The position numbers and the translations under genes were made by a program. Shown piece by piece: positions 1 to 8,200 of a stretch of 35,267 nt of DNA. Position 1 is the stretch's first letter. The number at the start of each line of letters is the position of its first letter. The notes under the pieces are model-generated. The model was not told the origin of the DNA. It saw only the letters and a program-made list of their open reading frames with translations, and did no database searches. The DNA comes from Bacteroidota bacterium (GTDB lineage: Bacteria; Bacteroidota; Bacteroidia; CAIKAF01): assembly GCA_016866335.1 (NCBI GenBank), contig VGMT01000024.1:1-35267 (forward strand), written 5' to 3'.

Positions 1-1
1 C

Positions 2-517
2 AACACCGCCGAAGGCCAGGTGGCAGAAAGCATCAACACCCAGGGCATGTATTCCTTGGTTCGACATCCCTTGTACCTTGGAAATTTTTTGATGTGGCTG
101 GCTCCGGCGCTGCTCACCGGCCATATCTGGTTTATCATAATCTTTACCTTGGCCTTTTGGTTGTACTACGAGCGCATTATGTTTGCCGAAGAACAGTTTT
201 TGTTCGGCAAGTTTGGTGCTGAATACCAGAACTGGGCCCAAAGCCGTCCTGCCTTTCTACCCAAAGCCTTGACTTGGCATAGACCCGACCTGGGTTTTAG
301 CTGGAAAAAGGTATTGAAAAAGGAAAAGAATGGCTTGGCGGCCTTGCTTTTGGTCATGGCAGGCATTCGGCATGTAGAACGCTGCAGCGAATTGGGATTC
401 TGGGTTTGGCCTGAAGCCGATTTTTGGAATTTGGCCGCCTTGGTTTCAACCCTGCTGTATGTGGTGCTTAAACTGATTAAAAAATACAGCCATTGGTTGG
501 ACGAGGCCGGCAGGTAA
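2..517 (+). CDS. Isoprenylcysteine carboxyl methyltransferase / phospholipid methyltransferase-family membrane protein (5' partial)
   Basis: This is the C-terminal part of a small integral-membrane methyltransferase. The reading frame is open to the left edge of the window (it reads NTAEGQ before the first possible GTG at 20), so the true start lies upstream. The visible family signature is GMYSLVRHPLYLGNFL, followed by a hydrophobic segment and then an EEQFLFGKFGAEYQNW motif. This is the VRHPxYxG...EExxLxxxFGxxYxxY pattern of the ICMT/PEMT fold, which binds S-adenosylmethionine and methylates lipids or prenylated substrates in the membrane. After the catalytic part come about 80 extra residues with another hydrophobic segment near the C-terminus, less typical of short family members. 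The substrate cannot be told from sequence. The family assignment is solid; the function beyond methyl transfer is not. Confidence 0.75.
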   Translation, partial: NTAEGQVAESINTQGMYSLVRHPLYLGNFLMWLAPALLTGHIWFIIIFTLAFWLYYERIMFAEEQFLFGKFGAEYQNWAQSRPAFLPKALTWHRPDLGFSWKKVLKKEKNGLAALLLVMAGIRHVERCSELGFWVWPEADFWNLAALVSTLLYVVLKLIKKYSHWLDEAGR

Positions 518-531
518 ACATACGTTCTGCG

Positions 532-558
532 CGGCCTAAGATAGGCTAGCCGATTTTT
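532..558 (+). terminator. Possible Rho-independent terminator of the methyltransferase gene
   Basis: CGGC(C)TA pairs with TAGCCG (547-552) with one bulged C. A run of five T follows at 554-558 and more T-rich sequence after it. It lies 15 bp after the stop codon. The stem is short, so the call is moderate. Confidence 0.4.
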
Positions 559-630
559 CATTTTTATCTTTTGTTTTCGTTCCCGTTCAAGGTCGCAAAA
601 CCAAGGTTTTTTGCCGTTCATGGATGATGA

Positions 631-779
631 GGCGCCGCGGCAGGGATTGAACCGGGTAGCCCGCCAGGTTGCTGGGCCCGGCCCCGCGAGGCGCGGAGGC
701 GACTTTAGGAGCCACCGCAAGCCCGCTGGGGCAGCGCCCAGCACCGGCGGCCTACCGGTGAAAGCCCGGCTGCCGCCCA
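631..779 (+). repeat. GC-rich structured intergenic repeat, copy A
   Basis: This is one of six related elements in the window. It has an outer stem GCGGCAG (637-643) with CTGCCGC (770-776), and an inner helix with GGTAG (655-659) pairing CTACC (752-756). An apical hairpin has the loop GACTTTAGGA (701-710) closed by GGC/GCC and GCGG/CCGC. The GGGATTGA and GAAAGCCCGG blocks next to the outer stem recur in most other copies. It sits between two convergent genes. ORFs that read through it on both strands are treated as composition artefacts. Confidence 0.85.
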
Positions 780-780
780 C

Positions 781-803
781 AAAAAAAGGGCCTTACGGCC
801 CTT
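781..803 (-). terminator. Rho-independent terminator of glutamate dehydrogenase
   Basis: On the minus strand AAGGGCC and GGCCCTT form a perfect 7-bp stem (786-792 with 797-803) with a 4-nt loop, followed by a run of seven T. It lies 27 bp beyond the gdh stop codon. Confidence 0.85.
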
Positions 804-830
804 ATGCAGTTTGATTTTTGAATGCCTGAA

Positions 831-2261
831 TCAAGGGAAAATCCCCATCATTTCGTAGCTGACGGCGATTTTTTCGATGGCCGTTACGAAGGCGGCGGTG
901 CGCAGATTGCGGATGCCGTCGTGCTTCAAATAAGTGGCCCGAATTTGGTCGTAAGCCGTGATCATTGATTCCTCTAAGCCGCTGTAAACCAAGTCTTGCT
1001 CATCAGCGCCACGGTCAAGCACTTTCTTTTGTGTTTCGGTAAGGGCTTTACCGGTTGAACTTTCAATGGCCTGAATGATGCTGTTGTTCATGTTCTGCTG
1101 GTAGCGCTTTTCCATGCGGCCAAAGCGAACGTGCGACAGGTTTTTAAGCCATTCGAAGTACGAAACGGTAACGCCGCCGGCATTCATGTAAATGTCGGGG
1201 ATAATCATACCTCCACGTGCAGTAATGATGTCTTCCGCTTCAGGAGTTACGGGGCCATTGGCGCCTTCAGCAATGATTTTTGCTTTGATGCGGGCGGCAT
1301 TTCCTCCGTTGATTTGGTTTTCAAGGGCGGCAGGAATCAATACGTCGCAATCGACCTCCAACACGTCTGTGTTGTTGGGCAAGGCCGTTGAGCCGGGGTA
1401 TCCATGCAGGGTTCCGTTTGCACTGAAAAAGGCCTTAGCCTCGGAAGGGTCAATGCCGTTGGCATTGTAAATGGAGCTGTTGTATTCGCCCAGCGAAACA
1501 ATTTTGGCTCCACCTTCAAAGAAAAACTTGGCGGCGTGGTAGCCTACGTTTCCTAGTCCTTGAACGGCAACGGTTTTTCCAGCCAAACCTGTGCTTAGGC
1601 CCAATTTCTTCATGTCATCTTCAAACGACATAGCGTAACGGGTTCCGTAGAATACGCCCAATCCGGTGGCTTCGCGGCGACCGCGGATTCCACCCTGCGA
1701 AACCGGCTTGCCAGTAACGCAGCCCAAGGCATTTAGCTCGCCCATAGAAAAAGAAGCATAGGTGTCGGCCATCCAAGCCATTTCGCGCTCACCTGTACCA
1801 TAATCTGGAGCAGGTACGTCGATGCCAGGACCAATAAAATTCTTTTTTACCAACTCGGTGGTGTAGCGGCGGGTAATGCGCTCCAATTCGTCCACGTTGT
1901 AGTCGCGGGGATTGATGGTGATTCCGCCTTTGGCGCCTCCAAATGGCACATCTACAATGGCGCATTTGTAGGTCATCAGAGCGGCCAGGGCCATAACCTC
2001 GTCTTGATTTACATTTTCGTTGTACCTGATGCCACCCTTGGTAGGCAATTTGTGGTGGCTATGTTCCACACGGTAGGCTTCAATTACTTCAATACCGCGG
2101 CTGGTTTTTACCGGAAACCGCATTTTATAAACAGAATTGCAGTATTTAATCTGCTCTAAAATACCATCAGGGGCATTTACAAAGGAGGCTGCATAGTCAA
2201 AGTAACGAAGTACATCCTCAAAAAATGAATGGGGTTTTTGGGCGTCGGTTTGGTTAGACAT
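831..2261 (-). CDS. gdhA: Glutamate dehydrogenase (Glu/Leu/Phe/Val dehydrogenase family)
   Basis: This cytoplasmic enzyme interconverts glutamate and 2-oxoglutarate plus ammonia with NAD(P), linking nitrogen and central carbon metabolism. At 476 residues it is a little longer than most hexameric bacterial GDHs. The dimerisation/catalytic domain holds LPTKGGIRY (72-80), a conserved Lys in LMTYKCA (near 99) and the catalytic PFGGAKGG block (106-113). The Rossmann domain has GLGNVG (235-240). Later blocks [13 protein letters not shown] and [17 protein letters not shown] are also typical of the family. A -7 box TACCTTTG lies about 25 nt upstream of the ATG, and a strong terminator follows the gene, so it is probably transcribed alone. 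Cofactor preference (NAD or NADP) cannot be read off safely. Confidence 0.95.
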   Translation of the reverse strand: MSNQTDAQKPHSFFEDVLRYFDYAASFVNAPDGILEQIKYCNSVYKMRFPVKTSRGIEVIEAYRVEHSHHKLPTKGGIRYNENVNQDEVMALAALMTYKCAIVDVPFGGAKGGITINPRDYNVDELERITRRYTTELVKKNFIGPGIDVPAPDYGTGEREMAWMADTYASFSMGELNALGCVTGKPVSQGGIRGRREATGLGVFYGTRYAMSFEDDMKKLGLSTGLAGKTVAVQGLGNVGYHAAKFFFEGGAKIVSLGEYNSSIYNANGIDPSEAKAFFSANGTLHGYPGSTALPNNTDVLEVDCDVLIPAALENQINGGNAARIKAKIIAEGANGPVTPEAEDIITARGGMIIPDIYMNAGGVTVSYFEWLKNLSHVRFGRMEKRYQQNMNNSIIQAIESSTGKALTETQKKVLDRGADEQDLVYSGLEESMITAYDQIRATYLKHDGIRNLRTAAFVTAIEKIAVSYEMMGIFP

Positions 2262-2283
2262 AAAACAGGTGTTAATTTGGGTA

Positions 2284-2291
2284 CAAAGGTA
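2284..2291 (-). promoter_or_regulatory. -7 promoter box of gdhA (TACCTTTG)
   Basis: An exact match to the Bacteroidota -7 consensus TAnnTTTG, 22 nt before the gdhA ATG and just beyond the stop codon of the TonB receptor gene. No clear -33 TTTG was found. Confidence 0.6.
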
Positions 2292-2299
2292 TATTTTCC

Positions 2300-4696
2300 T
2301 TAAAGTCTTAGTGCATATTGTATCAGGAAAAATCGAGGGGGGTCTGCAAAAAGTGGCCGCAAGGAGTACGAAAGGTTGGTCAGGTTGTTTACAATCAACG
2401 ACAATCGGCTTTGTGGGCTGATGCTGAAGCCAATTCTAGCGTCCATTACATGGGTGCCCCCGCGCTGTTGCTCGCGGAATTCCTTTAGGCCGGTTTTGAA
2501 GATGTCTTTGTCTAGAATTAAAAAGGCCTCGTCAATGTTCTCCATAAAGCTGTTGTAGCGGTAGCTAAATCCTAGGTTCCATTTTTTCCAAACCATTTCG
2601 GCATCCAGTTTGGCGGTGTGCCTGAACCTGTACTTGAGCACCCGTTCGTTGGGGTCTTCTTTGGTGACGCTGGAAGTCACATTGTAAGTTATTCCCTGTT
2701 CGCCCGGAATGGGATAAATAACAAAATCAGGATCAAGGGTAATGGGGTTGGAGTAGTTGTAGCCAGCTAAGATGTTCAAGGTTAAGTTGGGGCTCAGCTT
2801 TCCAGAAGTTACCACCGAGGCATCGATGCCGTACATGCGCACCGGACCAATGTTCAGCGAGCTGAATGCAATGATTTTATTGCTAAAAGGACCCGCCGTG
2901 AATTCTATGTAATTGTCGTAATCTTGCCAGTATCCCGCCACATCAATCAGGCCGTTGAAACTTTTTCCTAGGCGGAACCCTTGCTTGATGCCCAGTTCGT
3001 AGGAAATGCTGGTTTCGGGTTTTAGGTTGGGAGAAGGCACGATAAAGGCTCCCCCCACCACGGTTTCAACAAAGCGTTCGGCAATGGTTGGAAACCGGAA
3101 CCCTTGGCCCACCGATGCGCGCATAAAGGTATGCTCGGCCATTTTTAAGCTAAGTCCTCCCCGAAAAACAGGTTTGGTTTCTTGTAGGGCGCCAATTCGA
3201 AAATGCTCCAAACGGACCCCCGCCACCGCGCTAAGGCGTTTGCGAAAAAACTTGTTTTCTACCTGAGCGTAGGCGGCCAGGTTGGTTTGTTGGTTATCGC
3301 CTTGGTTTACGTTTCCGGCAAAAATTTCGGAACTGGCAAACACCTGATTCAGCATTATTCCTCCGGTCAGGCTCAGGTCTTTTAACCATACCGACTGTTC
3401 TTCGGAATCCACAAAGCGTTTTTGGTATTGGTATTCGGCGAACAAAACTTGGTTGGCGTTGGCTTGGTTGTTGTCGTTGTCGTTGTTTAGATGGTACAAA
3501 CGGGTGCGTAGGTTGTGGCTGCTGCCGCGCTTTCCAACATAACTGATGTAGGGGTCAACGGCCACCTGCTGCTGAACGGTTCGGGTAACGCTGCCGGCAC
3601 TAAATCGGTAAAAACCCTCGGCTCCATTTTCGTAAATAAAACCAGAGGAACTTCGAGAAAAAAGAAGCGTAGAATTCAATCCAATGCTTAATCCGGGTAT
3701 AGATTTAAAGCGGTATCGGGTGTTTAAATGGGTGCGCAGGCGGTTTCCGTATTGACCGGGGTCGGTTCCTAGGGTGTCGCCGTTGGCCAGAGAAGCCGCC
3801 ACCGAGGGAGGCCCGCTCCAGCCATTTTCGGCTTGGGCGTTCATGCCCACCACCAAATCGAACTGTCCAAACTGCTGAAGGTGGGTGGCCGAAACCCCGG
3901 CCTGCATCGGAGGCACGGCTTTGCTCCAGTCGCGGTTGGCGGGCAAATCGTATATTCCCGCATAGGTTTGAATGCGGGTAGAGGGTTTGGCGCCCGGGTA
4001 GGTGGTGCGCACGTGAATGGCTCCATTCAAAGCACTTGAGCCATACAAAACCGAAGAGGCACCCTTGATCACCTCAATTTGTTCAATGGTTTCGGTGGGT
4101 ACAAAGCTCCAGCTGGCACGTCCGGCGTCGCCCGATAAAATGGGCATATCGTCAACCAAAACCATAACCCGGCTTCCGGCTCCAAACGAATATCCGCTTC
4201 CCGAGCGGATTTGAGGCTCTTCGTCCACGATATTCACTCCGGGCACCTGGCTTAAAACCTGGCTAACGGTGGTGGTGTTTTTGTTTTCAATCAACGCCGG
4301 CCGAACCACTTCCATCGAAACCGTTAACTCTTCTAAGCGTTTTTCGTACTTGCCTTCCGATTTCACCATCATTTCGCCCAAAGTTCGAACTTGAGACTTT
4401 AGTTTAAATTCCATTTTTTTACTGCCGTTGGCTTCCACTTGAACCGATTGGCTAAGAGGAACGTGTTCAATGGAACTGATTTTTAGCAAGACCTCAGAGC
4501 CGGCGGGCACCGATAAAGAAAATTTCCCTTCGGTATCGCTGTAGGTTCCCGAACTGCTGTTCTCAATAACAATGTTGGCAAAGGGAATGGCTCGTCCGGT
4601 TTCGGCATCGATGATTCGACCCTCAATTATGCCTTTTTGGGCAAAAACAGACAAAGGAAACAGAAAAAACAGAAGGCATTTGAATAGGTGCTGCAT
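2300..4696 (-). CDS. TonB-dependent outer-membrane receptor with carboxypeptidase-regulatory-like N-terminal domain
   Basis: This outer-membrane gated channel imports a ligand (siderophore, cobalamin, metal chelate or similar) using energy from TonB-ExbBD. The ATG at 4696 gives a clean signal peptide ([20 protein letters not shown]); an in-frame GTG five codons upstream is less likely. After the signal comes a domain of about 80 residues of the CarboxypepD_reg-like type ([17 protein letters not shown]), common in Bacteroidota receptors. The plug domain follows, ending in [20 protein letters not shown], and then a beta-barrel to the C-terminus. There is no adjacent SusD-like lipoprotein, so it is not a polysaccharide SusCD pair. 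No neighbouring gene names the ligand. It has its own promoter upstream (-7 box at 4763-4770). Confidence 0.93.
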   Translation of the reverse strand: MQHLFKCLLFFLFPLSVFAQKGIIEGRIIDAETGRAIPFANIVIENSSSGTYSDTEGKFSLSVPAGSEVLLKISSIEHVPLSQSVQVEANGSKKMEFKLKSQVRTLGEMMVKSEGKYEKRLEELTVSMEVVRPALIENKNTTTVSQVLSQVPGVNIVDEEPQIRSGSGYSFGAGSRVMVLVDDMPILSGDAGRASWSFVPTETIEQIEVIKGASSVLYGSSALNGAIHVRTTYPGAKPSTRIQTYAGIYDLPANRDWSKAVPPMQAGVSATHLQQFGQFDLVVGMNAQAENGWSGPPSVAASLANGDTLGTDPGQYGNRLRTHLNTRYRFKSIPGLSIGLNSTLLFSRSSSGFIYENGAEGFYRFSAGSVTRTVQQQVAVDPYISYVGKRGSSHNLRTRLYHLNNDNDNNQANANQVLFAEYQYQKRFVDSEEQSVWLKDLSLTGGIMLNQVFASSEIFAGNVNQGDNQQTNLAAYAQVENKFFRKRLSAVAGVRLEHFRIGALQETKPVFRGGLSLKMAEHTFMRASVGQGFRFPTIAERFVETVVGGAFIVPSPNLKPETSISYELGIKQGFRLGKSFNGLIDVAGYWQDYDNYIEFTAGPFSNKIIAFSSLNIGPVRMYGIDASVVTSGKLSPNLTLNILAGYNYSNPITLDPDFVIYPIPGEQGITYNVTSSVTKEDPNERVLKYRFRHTAKLDAEMVWKKWNLGFSYRYNSFMENIDEAFLILDKDIFKTGLKEFREQQRGGTHVMDARIGFSISPQSRLSLIVNNLTNLSYSLRPLFADPPRFFLIQYALRL

Positions 4697-4762
4697 GGGC
4701 TTACAATCCACAAGTTAAATTTAGAATGCGTAATTATGAACAATGTGCACGTTTAGCATAGC

Positions 4763-4792
4763 CAAACCTAACAAGAATTCGGGATTTTACAA
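4763..4792 (-). promoter_or_regulatory. Promoter of the TonB receptor gene
   Basis: The -7 box TAGGTTTG (4763-4770) matches TAnnTTTG exactly. A -33-type TTG (4790-4792) lies 19 nt upstream of it, the expected spacing for Bacteroidota promoters. The leader to the ATG is about 65 nt; no riboswitch was recognised in it. Confidence 0.55.
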
Positions 4793-4872
4793 TATCCGAC
4801 TCAAAGCCGTTTGTGCTGGGGCGACCTAAAGGCTGTCCTAGGGTTCAATTTCTTGGAAAAGCGAACGGAATT

Positions 4873-5739
4873 TTATCGGATTCTTACTCCCAGCAGTAGC
4901 GCCTTTTCAACCATCAAAATGGATTCCTCTTCCGCTTCCTCTTCTATTTCTTCCTGGGTAAGAGAACCAACCGCCAAAGGGTAAGAAAACAACTTCCATT
5001 CCCCCTGGTTGTATTCAAGCGCCGTAAGGTTTTCAATCCAATCGCCCGAGTTCAGGTAACGCACTCGTCCATTTTCGTTTTCCACAATTCTGTCGGCCGG
5101 CTGATGAATGTGCCCACAAATTACGGTTTGATAGCCCTGTTCAATGGCCAATTCGGCGGCCGTATTTTCAAAATCAGAAACAAACTTGACGGCTTGCTTG
5201 ACGCTGTTTTTAACGCGTTTTGAAAGAGAAATCCTTCCTTGTCCTGCCTTTTCAGAAACCCAATTCAGGGCACGATTTATTAAAATCAGTAAGTCGTAGC
5301 CTTGGCCACCTAGTTTGGCTATAAACTTGGAATATTGAATGCTGGCATCAAAAACATCTCCATGAAAAATCCAGGTTTTCTCTCCGTTTAAATCAAAAAG
5401 CAGTTTGTCTTGAACCTTTAGGGAACCGAATTGAAGGTCGGAAAATTGGCGCAGCATTTCATCGTGGTTGCCGGTAATGTAGGTAACAGGAACCCCTTTA
5501 ATGGCCCACTTTAAAATATGCTGCAGCACCTTCATGTGAGATTGAGGCCAATACCATTTTTTAAACTGCCACATATCAATGATGTCTCCGTTCAGAATCA
5601 CCTGGTCGGGTCGCACGCTTTTTAAATAGCGAAGCAGTTCTTTGGCGTGGCATCCGAAGGTTCCGAGATGTATGTCAGAAAGAACCAGAACTTCGACCCT
5701 TCTTTTTGGAGGCATATCGGGTTTTTGCAAGGTTAGCAT
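4873..5739 (-). CDS. UDP-2,3-diacylglucosamine pyrophosphatase-like metallophosphoesterase (LpxH family)
   Basis: A calcineurin-type phosphoesterase of 288 residues, of the family that includes LpxH, which cleaves UDP-2,3-diacylglucosamine to lipid X in lipid A synthesis at the inner face of the membrane. All five metal-site motifs are present: DIH (22-24), GDIID (51-55), GNHD (90-93), HGD (126-128) and GHIH (209-212). The region between motifs IV and V is Lys/Arg-rich, as in membrane-associated members. A second in-frame Met at residue 9 is an alternative start. The C-terminus is acidic (EEIEEEAEEE). Bacteroidota genomes often carry several paralogues, so the exact substrate is uncertain. 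The gene follows rnpA with a 55-bp gap on the same strand. Confidence 0.8.
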   Translation of the reverse strand: MLTLQKPDMPPKRRVEVLVLSDIHLGTFGCHAKELLRYLKSVRPDQVILNGDIIDMWQFKKWYWPQSHMKVLQHILKWAIKGVPVTYITGNHDEMLRQFSDLQFGSLKVQDKLLFDLNGEKTWIFHGDVFDASIQYSKFIAKLGGQGYDLLILINRALNWVSEKAGQGRISLSKRVKNSVKQAVKFVSDFENTAAELAIEQGYQTVICGHIHQPADRIVENENGRVRYLNSGDWIENLTALEYNQGEWKLFSYPLAVGSLTQEEIEEEAEEESILMVEKALLLGVRIR

Positions 5740-5794
5740 TTAATTGCAACCTATCCGTTAACCCTATGTTAAGCAAATGCTATGTGTTTTGAAT

Positions 5795-6181
5795 TCAATG
5801 GGTGTTTCCCTTCGGGGTCGATTTGGGGCCTTCCCCATTTTCCGAAGGCAGTTCGGCCAACAGCTTTTTCAATGACATAGCCAGGTTTTGGCTTGGCATC
5901 AATTCATTCCCGACGTAAACCAAAGCCAAATGATATTGGGGGGGATGGGGCTGAAGAGAAAAGTAAACCGCGCGCAGTTGCCTTTTAACTCTGTTTCGAT
6001 CAACCGCCCGTTTGAATTTCTTCTTAGATACACTAAAAACCACCTTGCCGGGCGCGGCAATTTCGTCGGTTCTAATTAAAATCAATGGATATTGGAAATG
6101 CCGCTTTCCTTTGGAAAACAAGGCGGCGATTTGGGTGGGCGATTTTAAACTGCGTTGGCGACCGTTGGGACCTGGGTTCAT
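5795..6181 (-). CDS. rnpA: Ribonuclease P protein component
   Basis: The protein cofactor of RNase P, which removes 5' leaders from pre-tRNAs together with the RNA subunit. The 128-residue length fits the family. The basic RNR signature is at residues 53-70 (KKKFKRAVDRNRVKRQLR), preceded by a beta-strand with VVFSVSKK. The extended Pro/Gly-rich N- and C-terminal tails are variable parts of the family. Its ATG overlaps the hemD stop codon by 4 nt, so the two are translationally coupled. The usual rpmH-rnpA arrangement is not seen here. Confidence 0.92.
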   Translation of the reverse strand: MNPGPNGRQRSLKSPTQIAALFSKGKRHFQYPLILIRTDEIAAPGKVVFSVSKKKFKRAVDRNRVKRQLRAVYFSLQPHPPQYHLALVYVGNELMPSQNLAMSLKKLLAELPSENGEGPKSTPKGNTH

Positions 6182-6933
6182 TTTCCCGTCTTGCCATTAA
6201 CCTGTTTCAAATACCAATCTAGCGCCATAGCCATTGAGGGCGCTTTTGGCATGGGAGCTTTTAATTGAACAACCAAGCCGGCTGCTTCCGCCGCTTGAGC
6301 CGTTCCTTCACCAAAAGTCCCGATGTGCATATCGTTTTGCTTAAAATCTGGAAAGTTTTTAGCCAACGACTCAACCCCATTGGGGCTAAAAAAAACCAGC
6401 ATATCGTAATTCGACAAAGGAAATTCCGACATGTCGGAAGAAACGGTTTTGTAAAAGGCAGCCTTGGTAAAGGCAATCTTATTTTTGGCCAAAAAATCCG
6501 TAATCTTATCGCTGTGCTTGTCGGAACAAGGAAATAGAAACTTCTCGGTTTTGTTTTTCTTGAAATAATCCAACAAATCTTCCACCCCATTGGTGCCATG
6601 AAATATTTTACGCTTTCGGTACACAATGTACTTCTGCATATATAAGGCGATGGTTTCAGAAGCACAGAAATACTTCATGGTTTCGGGAATGCTGAACCGC
6701 ATTTCTTGTGCCAGCCTAAAATAATGATCAATGGAACTTTTGGAGGTCATGACCACGCAACCAAAATCTGAAAAATCAATTTTTTGCTTACGTAATTCGG
6801 CGGCAGTTACCCCCTCAACATGAATAAAGGGCTTAAATTCCAACGAAACCTTGTGGTTTTTTGAAACCTCATAATAAGGTGACTTATCCGTTTCTGGCTT
6901 TGGCTGACTAATTAAAACCGACTTGATTTTCAT
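6178..6933 (-). CDS. hemD: Uroporphyrinogen-III synthase
   Basis: This enzyme converts hydroxymethylbilane to uroporphyrinogen III in tetrapyrrole (heme, siroheme) synthesis in the cytoplasm. The sequence is divergent, as usual for HemD, but has family landmarks: SVLISQPKPE at the N-terminus, the mid-region VVMTSKSSIDHYF, and the C-terminal-lobe FFSPNGVESLAKNF and IGTFGEGTAQAAEAAG, matching the FTSxxGV...IGxxTAxAxxxxG pattern. Its 251 residues are normal for the family. It lies 20 bp downstream of a DUF4271 gene and overlaps rnpA; this gene order is familiar from Bacteroidota. No other heme gene is in the window. Confidence 0.88.
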   Translation of the reverse strand: MKIKSVLISQPKPETDKSPYYEVSKNHKVSLEFKPFIHVEGVTAAELRKQKIDFSDFGCVVMTSKSSIDHYFRLAQEMRFSIPETMKYFCASETIALYMQKYIVYRKRKIFHGTNGVEDLLDYFKKNKTEKFLFPCSDKHSDKITDFLAKNKIAFTKAAFYKTVSSDMSEFPLSNYDMLVFFSPNGVESLAKNFPDFKQNDMHIGTFGEGTAQAAEAAGLVVQLKAPMPKAPSMAMALDWYLKQVNGKTGK

Positions 6934-6953
6934 GTCTCGAAGTGCAAATTAGG

Positions 6954-7646
6954 TCAGATAAATACTCCGGTCCAGCGTAGAAAAATACCTAGGGGGATGA
7001 GTTCTAATGTGCAAAGATATAAAATATAGTAAACACCAAATGAATGGGTGGTGTACCAAAGTACTGAGGATAAGCGAATAAAATACAAAAGATAGCCCAT
7101 TAGAAAACCAAACAGCATTGTTTCTGTTTTGGGGATTGAAAGAGGAAACCAAGCTAAAGTAAAAACAAACATAGTCAATACTATAGCCATTCCAATTCCA
7201 AAAAGAAACTGAAAAAAAATAGCGTTGTGCGCGCGGGCAAGAGGCTTAAAAGAAAACAATTTACCCAGGTTTTCAATCAATAGGGTTTTTGCTAAAACAG
7301 CAGCCATCAAAACGAGGGTTGCAGTACCCGAGGAGTAAGGATTGGAGGCCAAACCCAACCACATTAAAACAACAGGTACGGCAGCAAATCCGGCTAAAAA
7401 AAGACCCCAGTCAGAGGGCAAACCTCTTCGGTCAAAATCATCAACGTATTCCAAAAGCAATGGCCGATGTGCCATTGACCTAAAAAAGACCGTTAATCGA
7501 TGCCGGTTTGTTTGAATAGAAAATACCAATAAGGCCAGACTTAAGAGCAAGGCCCAAAAAAACCAGTGGTCAACCTTAAACCCACTGGGATTCGGAATAC
7601 CTTGGTAAAAAACATCCAAACGGACTAAGGCGAATAAGGCAACCAT
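6954..7646 (-). CDS. DUF4271 polytopic membrane protein
   Basis: A hydrophobic protein of about 230 residues with roughly six membrane segments, ending in YYILYLCTLELIPLGIFLRW, which is typical of the DUF4271 family found next to hemD in Bacteroidota. The function is unknown. The start is set at the ATG at 7646. The longer frame begins with a TTG at 7676 that is itself the end of the -7 box TACCTTTG, so it cannot be the translated start if that box is used. Transcription probably continues through hemD and rnpA. Confidence 0.78.
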   Translation of the reverse strand: MVALFALVRLDVFYQGIPNPSGFKVDHWFFWALLLSLALLVFSIQTNRHRLTVFFRSMAHRPLLLEYVDDFDRRGLPSDWGLFLAGFAAVPVVLMWLGLASNPYSSGTATLVLMAAVLAKTLLIENLGKLFSFKPLARAHNAIFFQFLFGIGMAIVLTMFVFTLAWFPLSIPKTETMLFGFLMGYLLYFIRLSSVLWYTTHSFGVYYILYLCTLELIPLGIFLRWTGVFI

Positions 7647-7673
7647 GGTCGGTACTGAGGTTCTTTTGCATAG

Positions 7674-7681
7674 CAAAGGTA
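7674..7681 (-). promoter_or_regulatory. -7 promoter box of the DUF4271-hemD-rnpA operon (TACCTTTG)
   Basis: An exact TAnnTTTG match, 27 nt upstream of the chosen ATG. It argues against the alternative TTG start that overlaps it. Confidence 0.6.
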
Positions 7682-7755
7682 CAAGGATTTCACAGCCGAA
7701 TCCTCATAGACCCCTATATTTCACCCATTCAAATACCACCAAATAACCAGTTGGG

Positions 7756-7926
7756 AGCCGCGGCAGGGATTGAGCTGGCTACCCCGCAAAGACCGAAACG
7801 GCAGCCGGCCCTTGACCGGCAGAGCGACGCGAGGAGCTACTGCCGGGCGCGGGCTGGCCCGGTTTCGGACTGCGGAGTAGCCGCGAAAGCCCGTTCGCCG
7901 CCCGTGGAACCGCAGCCCATGGGCGG
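7756..7926 (+). repeat. GC-rich structured intergenic repeat, copy B (first of a tandem pair)
   Basis: Same family as copy A, with an outer GCGGC/GCCGC stem and an inner helix GGCTAC (7777-7782) with GTAGCC (7877-7882). The apical loop is GACGCGAGGA (7826-7835) on an AGC/GCT plus GGCAG/CTGCC stem. B and C also have an extra 3' hairpin, CCGCCC(G/A)TGG with CCATGGGCGG. Copy C follows at a 202-bp period. The gap 7677-8200 between the divergent DUF4271 and arginase genes holds essentially only these two copies and promoters. Confidence 0.88.
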
Positions 7927-7957
7927 CCCCTACACTCCCACATGATAAACAGCCACG

Positions 7958-8128
7958 GGCCGCGGCAGGGATTGAGCTGGCTACCCCGCAAAGACCGAAA
8001 CGGCAGCCGGCCCTTGAACGGCAGAGCGACGCGAGGAGCTACTGCCGGGCGCGGGCTGGCCCGGTTTCGGACTGCGGAGTAGCCGCGAAAGCCCGTTCGC
8101 CGCCCATGGAACCGCAGCCCATGGGCGG
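7958..8128 (+). repeat. GC-rich structured intergenic repeat, copy C (second of a tandem pair)
   Basis: A near-identical direct duplicate of copy B. Only two differences were seen within the shared element. One (ACCGG to AACGG) shortens a small side stem. The other (GTGG to ATGG) turns a G-U pair of the 3' hairpin into A-U, leaving it intact. The spacer between the copies is unrelated to the sequence after copy C. Confidence 0.88.
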
Positions 8129-8157
8129 ACTCTACTCCATTATCAAAAATCCCTTTG

Positions 8158-8165
8158 CATCTTTG
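8158..8165 (+). promoter_or_regulatory. Possible -7 box of the arginase-family gene (CATCTTTG)
   Basis: One mismatch to TAnnTTTG. It lies 35 nt before the ATG and just after repeat C. No other candidate lies closer. Confidence 0.35.
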
Positions 8166-8200
8166 CTCTACAATACGACCTGTTTTTAAACCATCGACCT

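Noticed and set aside
166-780. A 204-codon minus-strand frame through the methyltransferase and repeat A
   Set aside because: It is antisense to a gene with clear family motifs and then runs through a GC-rich structured repeat; its protein is low-complexity.
4697-4872. Riboswitch (for example cobalamin) upstream of the TonB receptor
   Set aside because: The leader has a -7 box and -33 element but none of the conserved riboswitch boxes I could recognise.
7647-7676. TTG start for the DUF4271 gene
   Set aside because: The TTG is the tail of the exact -7 box TACCTTTG; the same holds for the TTG starts at 11855 and 27568.
7751-8128. Small proteins encoded in repeats B and C on either strand
   Set aside because: Frames exist only because the repeats lack stop codons; they are rich in Arg, Gly and Pro and change between copies in ways that keep pairing, not codons.
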